Assembly: GCA_050084515.1 (NCBI GenBank)
Contig: CM114273.1
Span: 36,890,001 to 36,954,000 of the forward strand
Direction of reading: 5' to 3'
From: Blasia pusilla
Taxonomy: Eukaryota; Marchantiophyta; Marchantiopsida; Blasiales
Length of the DNA stretch: 64,000 nucleotides
Shown: positions 31,896-43,568 of the stretch, in pieces
How the letters are laid out: each line of letters starts with the position of its first letter
Position numbering within the stretch: position 1 is the first letter of the stretch
Position numbers and translations under genes: made by a program
Notes under the pieces: model-generated
Databases searched by the model: none
What the model saw: only the letters and a program-made list of their open reading frames with translations
What the model was told of the DNA's origin: nothing

Positions 31896-32403
31896 TTACA
31901 TTACCAAGAAATACAAGACAATACTAAGATCGATGACCCATGCTTTTATACATAACATTTGAATTTCTTTGCACTTATGCACATGTTTATTTTTTGCATA
32001 ATTATTTAAAAGGGAAGTACGTCTAGATTGTCTAGATGGAAATCCATGGCATAAATTTGGCTTTAGATGGTTTGGAATATATGTGCAGATTTCACAGGTT
32101 ACAAGATCAATATTATTGTTCTCTACACACAATTTTATATGGCAGCGCAAACTACCTCTACCCTGAAACTCATACCCAAGTACATAATCTAAAATAGTCC
32201 CAAGGATATGTGGCCCGAAGAAGATGTACTAAGCCAAAAAGGTACGCAAGCGTGTATGGTAATAGTTGGGCACATTCTACATGTTCATACCTCCAAGTAA
32301 AGTTAGGGTTAAACATAAGTAATGATTTTTCAATATCCTTAACCTCAACCCATTTTGCATCTAAGAGCTCATGAGATGTAAGAGTTAAGAAGAAATACAC
32401 CAT
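31896..32403 (-). pseudogene. Possible Helitron replicase N-terminal fragments
   Basis: On the minus strand, FFLTLTSHELLDAKWVEVKDIEK (32390-32310) resembles the Helitron-like N-terminal pattern (FxTxTxxExxWxE). CEICTYIPNHLKPNLCHGFPSRQ (about 32090-32020) resembles the downstream HxCxxxCRFGFP region. Both are degraded. Position and strand agree with the helicase pieces at 30525-30810, so one old Helitron may span 19741-32403 apart from the copy 3 insertion. Confidence 0.45.
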
Positions 32404-34272
32404 ACCCCATTTGTGAACTATCGCTTTCAGATCTTAAAGATGGCATTTATGCCAAGCAGAACTACCAATTATCGGAGGACTTAATGAATGTTTAGACAAG
32501 TGAAAGTATAATTAAGTCTTCCTCTACTATGTTTGGCCGCTCCTTCCATAACCTATCAAGGTCTCTGTTCAAAATGAATGGTCGTGAAGTTGAGCATAGG
32601 GAGATAGATTTGCATACTTGGTATCTGTGAAGAATCTAAGAAGGTAAGGGAATATGAAAGGAAATCCATATTTTTATGGTTAATTGTCTTTATAAAGAAA
32701 TACTTATATGATCATTAAGGAAATTTTCCCTGCAATTAATTTCATATGGAAATGGATCCATTTTCATATATCTTAGAAGATTTTAATCTATGTATAGGAA
32801 AGGCATAAGAAATATCTTGCAAAATGTTGAATATTTCTTGGTAGGGATCATAGTTCATACCCTAAACTTGTGAGAAAAAATAAAATGAAACAAAATCACT
32901 GAAATATGTTATAAATTTTGAAGATACAAAGTGGCCTTGTCCGTTCGTGCGTTAACACAAGAGCTTCGATGGAACCTAAACATAGAGATAACTCAACATA
33001 TAAGAATGCACTACCGTATTTGATTACTCGGGGAACTAGGTTTTTTTTACCTATTTTTCTTCATTTCTATTTATAGAAAATCTTTTGCCCCGCACCCTAC
33101 TTATATTGCATCAGGATGCAAAGCACCTTAATGTAATATAGGATTAAATAATCCTAGTAATTTTACTCCACAAACCACCTACATCATATTACTATTGACT
33201 CTTTTGACGTCTAAGTTAGAACCATCAATCTAGGCCTCTCCTCATATAAGGGGGCCGATCAAATTAAAGGTGCTAAGAGAAATGGATGTTGAGAATCCAA
33301 CAAAACTTAACCTTTTTCTTGGGATGATCTTAGTCTAGTAAAACAACATTATTAGATAAAATTACTAAGCTTGTTGAAGGATTAGATTATTCAAGCAGAG
33401 CTTTTTCATTCTTGTAGAAGTTATTTTTTGAAATTCACAAGTTTTAGTTGTTTGAGGTTCTCAATACTTAACTAAATTTCTTGATTGGTTATAGTATCAA
33501 GGTTTGAGCCAACTAAAGGAGAGTCAAGTAAGGATGTGGCATGGAAGAAGCCTCTATGACGACCACTGATTTTTTTTTGTATTCCAATTCTTGAATCAAC
33601 CATCGAAAGCAATCGTAAGTGAAAGGGATTGGTAACTACTATTTTCCTTATGTGAATTGGCATTATACATACATTTAAGCTAGTATGTGGTTGTGTGGTA
33701 CAACATAAATCCCATATATAGAATTCACAAGATCTTGATCTAATATAAGGTGCAAGAAATCCATTGCATAATGCAAATAGTGGGTAGTATATAGAATTGA
33801 TTACTGGAAACTAACACAAGGGTTGGAATAAACAACATTATCATCGTATATAGCCGTAACATTGGATTTAGCTTATGAAGTTATGACATAGACGTTCCTA
33901 TCCTTATAAGATTTACTCAATAATGGGCTAGTGATAGCTCATATGCCTACATTATAGTTTTTTTTGTAGAGTTCCTAACTTGGGATTGGTTTCTACATGC
34001 ATTTAGACACGGTTTGTTGGTGATAATTCAATCTCTGAATAACCCTATCTTACTATGTAAATAAGATTTACACTAGGCATCATTATTTGAAGAACTAAAA
34101 GGATCTAGGGACAAGCTTTGGAGCAGTCTTTTAGAAGTTGTTTTACATCTATCACATGGTAGTATGATGGTCAGGAAACATGTCTAGGAATAAATGGGTG
34201 ACAAGCACATAGAATCTAAGATAAACAATCAAATTGTTATGGAGAAGAGATGTACTAACCCTATGGAGGATC
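32404..34272. other. AT-rich spacer, no gene seen
   Basis: I found no coding similarity, RNA gene or repeat here apart from short A/T runs. Confidence 0.5.
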
Positions 34273-35012
34273 AAGGTTGAATGCAAAAAAAAGTACATGT
34301 CCGCGGGGGCCTCATATTACCCTTATTTTTCATCCCCTCCACTTGCCTCCATCTTCAGCACTTTCCCGTTTCTTCCTTTCTCCACCTCCACTCCCTCTTC
34401 CCTTATTGCCAGAGTTGCACTCAGACAAAGTCCATGTCGGCAGACTTATATCCGTCCCTAGGATGAACATGTCCATGCCGTCTCGAGTACTCGCATCTGG
34501 GACCCAAGCCTCCCCTAAGTCCGCCAAGCCCATAGCATAGACCCGGGCTGGCCAAGCCCTCACTGGTTTTGTGGCCCCCACGTAGCTCGCGGTAAGCCTA
34601 TAGCCAGGCGTGTAGGGCGGGATGGGCCCCCACTAGGTGGACCTAGGCCTGTGCAAGGCCTGCATGGCTTGAGCCCGCGCAAGGCCTAGCCCGCCCTACG
34701 GGACTACCGCAGGCTACACGTGGGCCACAGAACCAGTGCAGGCTTGGTCAACCCGGGGTACGCTACGGGCTCACGGGTGGGCTCAGATGCATGCTAAGGG
34801 TTCCTGAGTGGCATATCTGTGGACATGTCTTGACTTTTCCGTTTTTGTGTAACCTTGCTTATTGCCCCGCTCGCCCCAACTTTGCCTTCCACCACGAGCT
34901 ATAAATGCGGGCCCCACCCCTTGCAATTCATGTCCGTGGACATGTCCACACTTGTGTGTCCATGTCCATCCTAAGGATGGGCTTGTCCATTTTTGTGCAA
35001 CCTAGTGGAGGA
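34273..35012 (-). mobile_element. Foldback-type repeat with GGTTGCA termini, 740 bp
   Basis: The left end GGTTGAATGCAAAA and the right end, reverse complement GGTTGCACAAAAATGGACAAG, form imperfect terminal inverted repeats. The outer parts match the elements at 54920-55243 and 56149-56475 (C/T- or G/A-rich core, GGGCCCCACC-like strings, GTCCATGTCC). The GC-rich middle holds a second inverted pair: GGGCTGGCCAAGCCCTCACTGG (about 34548) against the complement near 34715-34760. No ORF; it is probably a non-autonomous DNA transposon relative with an inserted palindromic core. Confidence 0.5.
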
Positions 35013-37251
35013 TTCAATATCAAGGGAATTCATTGGTTATAGACAGAAGTATAAAGAGAGCATTCCCAAAGAGAAACTTGGACTCTAGATGCATAAATGA
35101 AAAATTCTCTTAAAAAAATTGAAATACTTGAAAGAAAATAAATGGAAATGAGACAGAGTTTGGGAATAAGGATTTCAACTTGTGTTCACCTCTTGTTGAC
35201 CTCTCTCTCAAATCCAGTTATCCTTTGATGTCTATCTCCAAAAACCCACACGAAAGAAAGTTCATACAATTAGTAAGTTTTCACAAGTTTGGAACACCTC
35301 AAAATAATATGACTATCCAATCCCTATGACAATTTCCATTCACAAGATGGCAGGTGCCTGTCTTGATCCTAGAGTAGTACAAAGTGGGCCATCAAGAGCC
35401 ACTATATAGGATCTCACCTTATGTTATCTGTTGAGTTGTTTGGGTTGGGTGTGGATGCCAAAAGTGACCATGTTCCGGGAGGTGTGCTTTATGATCTATC
35501 GAAATTTGGGGCTATCATAATGCTTTCAATTTCATGAGAGAGGATTGTCTGAATGGTAGATGCTTATGCGTATTAAGCTATCATGTGTGATGTTTGAATA
35601 AAATGATCTATATGTATGTAACGTACAATTGAGTGAATATTGTAAATGTTATATATCATTTTTAAGGAGAAGGCAGAGCCACTTTGGAAAGAATGTGTTG
35701 ACAAACACATTCGTCCGGTATGATCAAGCAGGTTGAGATATATTATCTCAAATACTAGATTTTACTTGATATGTTCTCATAAGAAAGAGAAGCACTCACA
35801 AAAAATACAATGTCCGTGAATGAGGAGATAGCCCTCACATGACGACCCTATGAGAAGGTTATTTTGAGTGAACAATCACTTAGATATGTGGAATGTATTC
35901 CTTGTGATGGTATAGATACTATTGAGGCAAATGTAATTTATTAGAAGTGGACTAGTTTATAATCAAACCATTTTCTATACACCACCAGTGTTGCTGATGA
36001 AGTCAAAATTGATCATCCTATTATTTGTTCTCTTGATAATTGCTTCAAATACATTCTAGACCTTGAAACTTGCTTTAACTGAGTAGTGGTGATATTTTAA
36101 CTTGTGTTGTTTATGTTGTGAATGAAGGGTATGTACTGAAGGCGTATGGCTCCAAGTGAATCAGATGAAAAAATTTTGGCTACAAAGTCCCCCCAGTCAG
36201 AATTAGAAGAGCTAGTATAGAGGAAGAGATAGAGCTGGGAAAAATTGAGGAAGTGGAATAAGAGTTAAAACAATTTGCAGAGGAAGTTGCCAAGTTCTAC
36301 ATCGAATATGCAATTGATGAGGAAGAGGAGAAAGAGAGGCTAAAGCTCTAGCATGGTTTATGGAAAATCAGTGGGAAGAACAACTTTCCAGATACAAGAA
36401 GAAAATTGACGAGGAGGAGGAAAGGTGGCGGAATGGTTAAAATTCATGCTTTCCTTATGTGATATACCAAGCATGAAATGAAGCAATTGTATAAATAATG
36501 GTTATATCTGGCAAACATGTCAAAGAACACAAGAACATTCCACCTTTGCCACAAACTCACAGACACATATTTTTAGGGCAGGAGAAAGAAAGCATTATAG
36601 CATTCCCATTGAGGAAATACTTTATATGCTTCGTATATAGTTAGTGGCGGTCCCATATGTGATATGGGCAAGATGGTTTGATGGATGTAACACTTGGAAG
36701 ATGGGATTTCCAATTGCAAGTATAAAACAGAAAGTATTCTGACATTGTATGTAACAAAACGTGCTAGTGATCAATCCTTTTATATATAAAATATTTAGCT
36801 TTTCAAGCCATGTAAATATTTTGCTCATACAATTTCGACTATGTGTTGGGCAGATCCTCAAATTTACCCAAACTATTCAAGAGATTAGCTATCTAAATCT
36901 AACGTGTCACGATGTTTTTTGGATCCATTATGGTATGCAATATAAAGTACTCCAACAACTTGGAATATATGGAAGGGAAGGCATTATGCAATCATCTTCA
37001 ACATGTTCAGTGCTTTCAGCAAAAAGTATTGTGTGTATAGTGCATGTGTAGGTGTATATCAATACAGACTTAGCAGACCATGAATAGGATATGATAAAGG
37101 AAATATCATGAAAACACACGATTCTGTAATTGATTTCTGATCATAAAGTTATTAGAATATCTGTGTCACAGATAGATACATAAGATCATCTCCCAAGTAT
37201 GCCAAGCCTACAACCAAAATAAAGCTCAAATAAATGTAAATGCGAGATAAT
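35013..37251. other. Spacer with faint coding traces, no gene supported
   Basis: Mostly AT-rich. Around 36130-36440 the plus strand is Glu/Lys-rich in broken frames (DEEEEKERLKL), as in a decayed coiled-coil exon. Frames are too short to call a gene. Confidence 0.4.
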
Positions 37252-37881
37252 CTGGATTCAAGATTGATGAAGAACTGGATGCCTAAACTTCTTGGGGCAA
37301 AGATCAAAGGAAATCCGAGCTTGTAGAAATTCCCAAGCACTACGATTCTGATCTAAACATTGCAAAACCTCGCTGTTTGCCATCATCAATTATACAATAC
37401 TCTCATCTGTCAAAAGAGCTTTCACTTGTAACACAAACTTCTCAATGATTTCTGGCAAACCATCAATGGTTTTCTCTAACGGTAACTTTCTAGCTTGCCT
37501 AGCAAAATTCGTTGATTCTGAAATCCCTTCACAATAGACTCCATTGTATTGCAAACATCTGAGATTACTTTCAACCTGGTTGACAACTCTTGCAACTCTG
37601 AAAATGTTCCCTTATGAGATTTAGGTGCCTTGTTTCCTACAGGGCGCATGAAAATCTTCACAAATGCATCATCAAAGTTCCTATTCATATCTGATAAAGA
37701 CAGATTGGTACTAGAAAATGGAGAGTAAGAATTGGTGTGGTTGGATTTCCTTTGGCGTTTCCCAATGTCTTGAAGTGATGTATTGCCTCTATCGCCTTCA
37801 TCCAGTGCTTGTCCAGGTTTGGAATCTTGGCCAAGCTCGATCAAAACTTCTCTAGTCCTGTTTCTTGCATCAATACTTTCC
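37252..37881 (-). pseudogene. Unknown plant-like coding relic
   Basis: From an ATG at 37881 (MESIDARNRTREVLIELGQ) the frame runs to a stop at 37476. A +1 shift near there leads into a further coding-like stretch (LPLEKTIDGLPEIIEKFVLQVKALL, then NRSAWEFLQARISFDLCPKKF) to about 37252 with one TAA. No domain is recognised. The composition is that of a soluble, helix-rich protein. It lies downstream of the MULE relic on the same strand and could be a 3' exon of the same transcript or a separate retrocopy. Confidence 0.4.
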
Positions 37882-38425
37882 ATGGTCGCTGATGAAAATG
37901 GATTTATTGAGACTAGAATCAAAATTTTGGCAGAGCAACTTGAAAATGGAGGATATGAGCGCGAGTCGAAGACTTCCTCACTAAGTTTCTCCCTGAAGAA
38001 GCAGTTCACTCAATTTCTCCTTGCAATATCACTCGTATTACAGAACCCCGTGGCCCAAAATTTTTCTATTCCTATCCAGAAATGCGCGTCTAAGAGTAGC
38101 CATAGCAGCTCGTGCAGATTGGCCCCCTGAAATCGAAACGCCACAAAATCGAAACGCCACTTCTGATCGTGTTGGACCTTACAACTTTAAAACTTGAATG
38201 GGAATGGCTTGGTCCTGGTCCTACACGCGCATAAAAAATGCCTCGTCCTGCAAGTTTGGAAGCCTAGGGACGGCGGCTGTGTTAGGCTAGGTTCTGCGAT
38301 CCAACGCGATGAAGAACTGTAAAGTAAGAATGCTTTCCTAACAACAAACCTGAAAGGCATTCTGTTAATTATTCACTACTTGTGGTGGGAAAAAAATTCA
38401 ATGATATTCATTGTAAGGAAATGCA

Positions 38426-38925
38426 TCATTTACAGGGCATAGGCATACCTTCCCACAACTGAAAAATACCACTGACACCAACTACTCGGCTCGTATTGTT
38501 TAAGGTCGCTGACATTGCCTGTTTGTCCAACTCAACTTGTGGTCCCAACTTCTTCTTCTTTGTTTTGGGCTTTGGAAAGCATGGTAACTTACTTGAAGTT
38601 TCGTCCTGTGCCTGAGCCATCACTCTGGTATGTCCCGCTCCATATTGTGTACCTCGTCTGTTTGCTTGTTTAGACCATCGTTCGATGTTGGACTTCACTC
38701 GTTTAAGCGAATTATTATTTTGGAACCCGTCCTTGTAAATCTGGAAGGGATTTCTAGGCTGATTAGTCAAGCCGTTCACAAACATAACTTTTGCGCTCTC
38801 AATCCGCCCGTTTATTTCTCTCAACATTTTGGATGCCATCGTAAGAAATAACTCATTTCCTTGACACTGATTCCGCAACTCAAAGTACAACTTGTCCATA
38901 GCAACCTCCATGGAGGTTGCTATGG
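38426..38925 (-). pseudogene. Possible 3' exon of the MULE/SWIM gene
   Basis: The minus-strand frame MEVAMDKLYFELRNQCQGNE ... MLREINGRIESAKVMF ... SNIERWSKQANRRG ... PKPKTKKKKLG ends at 38426. The charged helical segment and Lys-rich tail resemble C-termini of plant SWIM-domain MULE proteins in general character, but no domain can be named. The apparent start Met sits exactly at the centre of the 72-bp palindrome, so the natural upstream sequence has been replaced. Confidence 0.4.
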
Positions 38926-38946
38926 ACAAGTTGTACTTTGAGTTGC
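38875..38946. repeat. Perfect 72-bp palindrome
   Basis: 36-bp arms with no spacer, centred between 38910 and 38911 (CTCC-A|T-GGAG). Every base of the left arm pairs with the right, and the match ends at 38874/38947. The right arm, read on the plus strand, is the reverse of coding sequence for MEVAMDKLYFELR. Confidence 0.95.
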
Positions 38947-39074
38947 AAATAGCACACCAAATAGTGCAAAAATACATGAGAATGTGATGAATTGCCAAAA
39001 CACACGTCTATATGTATACAAGCAACCTCACAAGTGTCCCCTTGAATCATGAGTAAATTTAGATGGTGTCCATA

Positions 39075-41927
39075 TCATTCACCTTGTGTATCATTGAGGT
39101 CCAGGATGTGATTGGACAATGGAAGATCAAGAGTGACTGAATCCGTCCTGCTCATCTTTAATTGAGCAATTCCGCCATGTTTTGTGCCTACTCTCGTCCC
39201 AAGTATTTTCACAAGGTCCTCTTCGCTGTATTCATCTCGTAGTAGAGCAGAAATCTACAAAGAAATGGAAGGAATCAATTGAAAAGATTCAATCAATAAA
39301 ATGACGTGTAGAAAAAGGTGCACGATTGCTTAATTTTATGCTATCCAAGACAAACCAACCTTTTTCTTACCATATGTTTGCATATGTTTCCTTTTAGTGA
39401 CCAAGGACACTCACAATGGCCCCATTCAGTGTCATAGTTGTAGACTTCATACCACTTATTGGGTATGGTTTGGCTCCTCACCCGTGCCATCCTAACTTGC
39501 CCCCTAGATTTTGTAAGTTGCACATCATCTGCTGGGATTTCTCTTCCCTTCAGAACTGTATTATTCACATGTTGCTCCTCTACTGCATTTCGAACAAACC
39601 CATTTTTTTTCAGCAAGTGTATATGGAAGTACCATGCCTCTACAAAACTACTGAGCTTCCAAACCAAGTAGTCTCCTCTTCTTTGAGACATACTTCTGTT
39701 GTCATCTGCTAGAACTGCCTTCATGCTTCCATGATATGCTTCAATTGCAGCATTTGTGTCCTGGTTTGCATGAGGGTAGTCCCTCTCTGCTTTAACCCAC
39801 TTGTCTGCACACAAACAAATCACATTCTTATCTTGTACATGTTGGCCCTTGCAATGAGTGGCACAAAGTTAATGAAAGTGTGATAAAAAAGGGAACAATT
39901 ATGGAAGGGGAAAAAACGTTAAGTGTTTGTAGCCACCTAGTTTTGGCTCCCAATAAGTCTGTATATAGTTGATGAATTCCACTTCATCCCTGAAGTCTAC
40001 ATAGAATTGATGCAACATCATTCTCGCATTGTCCAAGATCACACCTCTAGTGTACGTGCCACATCGATTTACATACATAATCTCCCCTAGGCGTCGTGAC
40101 ATCTGAGCTCTCATTATCGCGCATGTGACCTTCCGCTTTAGCTGCTTTAGCCAATCATGGCGTACATGCCAAAGACAAAGTATGATATTTGACTTTGCAA
40201 AAGTTACCCTGCAAGTGAATATAACCATGTGCTTAACTTTCATTGAGATAACAGTCTCGAAATGCCTTTCCTAATGTAATCAATATCTGCATGACAGGAA
40301 ATTTGACTCGGGTTTTTTCATTTTTTTTTTAAAGTGTGATGTACCCTTTCAGCAAGATACCGCAACTTTAGGATCCCAAGAATACCTTAATGCATTTTGC
40401 TCGGCGTTGGCATCATCCACTATGATTGCATTCGGCTCCCAAGATTTTTGTTGTAGTCTACACTTTTCCGCCACTGCGCGCAACCATTTCACCAAATGCA
40501 CCTCCTTTGACCTACTAGTAAAAATCCAAGCTACAGGTATTCCAGTATGGTGCTTGTCGAACACCAAAATAGTGTACAAAGGAAACTGCACAAGAGTATA
40601 CAACAGATGAGGTTTCTTACAAGTAGCAATGGCATCTCAAATACATCTTCCATTTCAATGATGAAAGCACATTTTCATCATTGTATACTTCAAAGACTAT
40701 TTAACTTAGTACCTTGCTTCGATTGGTACCAAACGTACTATCCATGCTCAAAACACTGTTGTGTCCATATTTCACCATCGCTTGCAACTACCAAGTGCTT
40801 TGGAATCCCAGTATGAAAGGTCTGGCATCATCTAAATAAGGCTCATAAATAAAGACCTTCTCTGGATAGAGATTTACAAATGCACTTAATGATTGATTCT
40901 CATCTATGCAAAACTGGAACGTCTCCATATTCAACTCCTTTTTTGCATTTGCAATATCATGCATTTGCATGAAATCATCCCTTATCATGCTTTTTTGAAA
41001 GTCAGGAGATGTTTCAGATCGATATTTTAGCATGAGACCATGCTGCGACATAATCTGGTGGGGCTTTACCCCAAGACGAAGTCTCTCTTTTATGTAGCAT
41101 CTCAGCTCATTTGAGATCCTAGGAGCATACATTGTTGGAGTTCCCAAACTTGTTGGATCATTAGATCCATGGCATGGTTTTCCATCCTTGTCTATGTGCA
41201 ATCTGTGTTTGTAAACTATTCTGGCCGCATGCATTGGAGACTTCAGTTCGGATACTGAAAAATGACATTGGCATCCTCGCTTCCAACTCTCTCCTTGGAT
41301 TATTTTTTGTGCACGAGGATGACTTCCTGGGCCTGTCTTGGGAAGGTTTGACCTGTTCAATATACGCATGAATGCATTCTATCATGAATAAATTGACCAC
41401 TCAACTACATGGGACTACAATCATATGCTCTAAATTGAACGTGTGACACTTATTCAACCAAAATATAAGTAACGATTAAAATAAGGACTATGTAATTATA
41501 TGTAAAAAATAATGAAACTTCTGCCTACTCGCCTGTTCACAACTGGTTGATGCAAGCGTCGAATGTCTTGAGGCCCGTAAGCACAAAAATAAATAGTGTA
41601 AGATGCTTCCTCTCCTTCTTCTTCTCGTAACCTTTCTCCTATGCATTTCTATGTACCTTTCCAAAAGGTAGTGGGATTTATATTGTCTCCGATACCCTCA
41701 CCTATAATGAAATCCTTGAGCCTATACCAAGGGATATATGCTGCATTATAGACATTCCACTGGAGGTCTTTTGCTGATATGTTCCCCGTCGGCATGCTTG
41801 TTTGAACCTCTGTCCTCTTCATGGCCAAAATCTTTTTTGTCAAAGCACTTTGTTGAATCCTTCTGTCCATGGCTTTATGTGATGGGGGAAGAGTCGATGT
41901 CAAGTCGATAGGATTATTGAGGTCCAT
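39075..41927 (-). pseudogene. MULE transposase-like gene with SWIM zinc finger, six exons, disabled
   Basis: Exons with GT-AG borders on the minus strand: 41927-41657, 41378-40713, 40585-40386, 40208-39937, 39804-39371 and 39254-39075. Joined, they give PWYRLKDFIIGEG, a zinc-binding GCQCHFSVSEL block, YKHRLHIDKDGKPCHG, MVKYGHNSVLSMDSTFGTN (first catalytic Asp), ILVFDKHHTGIPVAWIFTSR and IIVDDANAEQNALR. These are followed by ILCLWHVRHDWLKQLKRKV (the CxxH part), YPHANQDTNAAIEAYHGSMK and the SWIM finger CECPWSLKGNICKH. The last exon ends EDLVKILGTRVGTKHGG ... DTQGE. Defects are an in-frame TAG at 40788-40790 and a 1-base shift near 41290. It could be a host-domesticated or recently dead transposase. 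Introns are 115-280 bp. Confidence 0.75.
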
Positions 41928-43568
41928 ACTTCCCTGCACACATTCATCATCTCTAGAGTTACAGTTAGTGAGAAGTACGGTAGAAAGATGGTGAAGAATT
42001 TTTTGAGAAGTAAAACTCGAGTCCCTACAGGTAGACTTAAGAAACTGAAAGTGATACAATATAGCCGGAATGCCTTCTTCAAAGGACCATGCTATCATTA
42101 GGGAAGAACATGATGGAAACTCCTGTGAACTTTCACACAAAAGGAGTGTAAACGTTCTATCACCAACATAATGGCTATTTCCAATCTTATAAGTTCTTTA
42201 TCAGCAAGCCATGTAGCACTCAACAAGATCAACCATTAAATGAATCCAAAAAATTATTCGGCTTACAAAAGAAGTAGAGAAGAAAGCATGTCCAAAAGGT
42301 TTTGGGGAAATAGAGAAATCTGAATCAAGACACATCTCCCAATTCACCATGATACCATATATAACAAACCATACAACACAAAAGCACTCAAAACAATGGA
42401 TGTGCCTGTAAAATAGGATACACGGAAATGCTTGTGAAGACAGTCCGCACACTCTCATAAACTAAAGTCACTCACAAACAGATATTTTCTTCACAGCAAA
42501 GGGGTCTGAAAGTTCTGTGTCTAACAATCTGAGTTCTGTGTGAAAAAAATTGAGTGTTTCCAATCTCATAACTTGTTCATCCTAAAAAGGACCATCTAGT
42601 CTAAAGCTTTAACTATGTATTCACCAAAACATAACAAGTACATCATCATGGTGAGTCAAATGCATCCACTTGTAAACTTGCCTTGGAGATCAATCAGCAA
42701 GCAAGCTAGACCACAACAAGATCAACCATTCAATGAATCTAAATAATTAATTGTCTTACAAATGAAGAAGAGAAGAATGCATGTCCAAAAGGAGCAAGAG
42801 AAATAGAAAAAATCAAACCAAGACAACTTCCAATTCACCCTGTTTGATGAGTAACCAACCATACAACATGTAAACACGAAAAGATAGATGCACGCCCAAT
42901 GAATGGGAATGGCAGAATGCCTTCAATAGTCAATGCACGCCCTCTCATAAGTAATGCTTCTAATAATCAACAGGATTCCAATCTCAGATTTTTTTCATCC
43001 AGAAAAAAAAACCAGATTTGTAACAAGTAAGGAGGTAAATGACCATCATTCTTGATACTATGATGTTCATAAGGTAACACTCTTGTTTACTCTCCTACTG
43101 TCACAAAGAAAGGGTGAAAATACAAAAGGTAAAGAAACACAATACAAAAATCTGCAATAGTAGACAAATACAATGCCACCTATCCTACCAAGAAGGCGTT
43201 GGAGATATCGACTATAGTTCCATTCCTTTCCTATCCCAAACTTCCTATAATCCGAATCAAAGAATGTGGCATTTTTCCTTCGAAAATGACATTTACTAAA
43301 ATAGGGTTGTAATGAGAAAGAGCATTAAACACTCTTTTCCTCTATCTATTACTTCAAACATATGCCAAAAATACACTATAAAGTTTGTAGCCATGGAAAA
43401 AGCCGAAAATTATGCCATTTGAATCCATAATCAACTCGCACCTGAAATGAACAAATGAACAAACCACATCATGAGCACTTATCCTTTGTGGAAGTGATCT
43501 TCCCTACATGCCATAAGAGAACAACTACAAAAAAGCAATGCTCTCAATACTAAAATTTGAAAGGTTAC
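41928..43568. other. Spacer or intron, no gene seen
   Basis: AT-rich. Two imperfect copies of a 250-bp stretch seem to recur near 42200-42450 and 42700-42950 (shared strings such as GATCAACCATT, GAAGAAGAGAAG, GCATGTCCAAAAGG, CCATACAACA). This could be an intron or intergenic region between two minus-strand coding relics. Confidence 0.4.
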
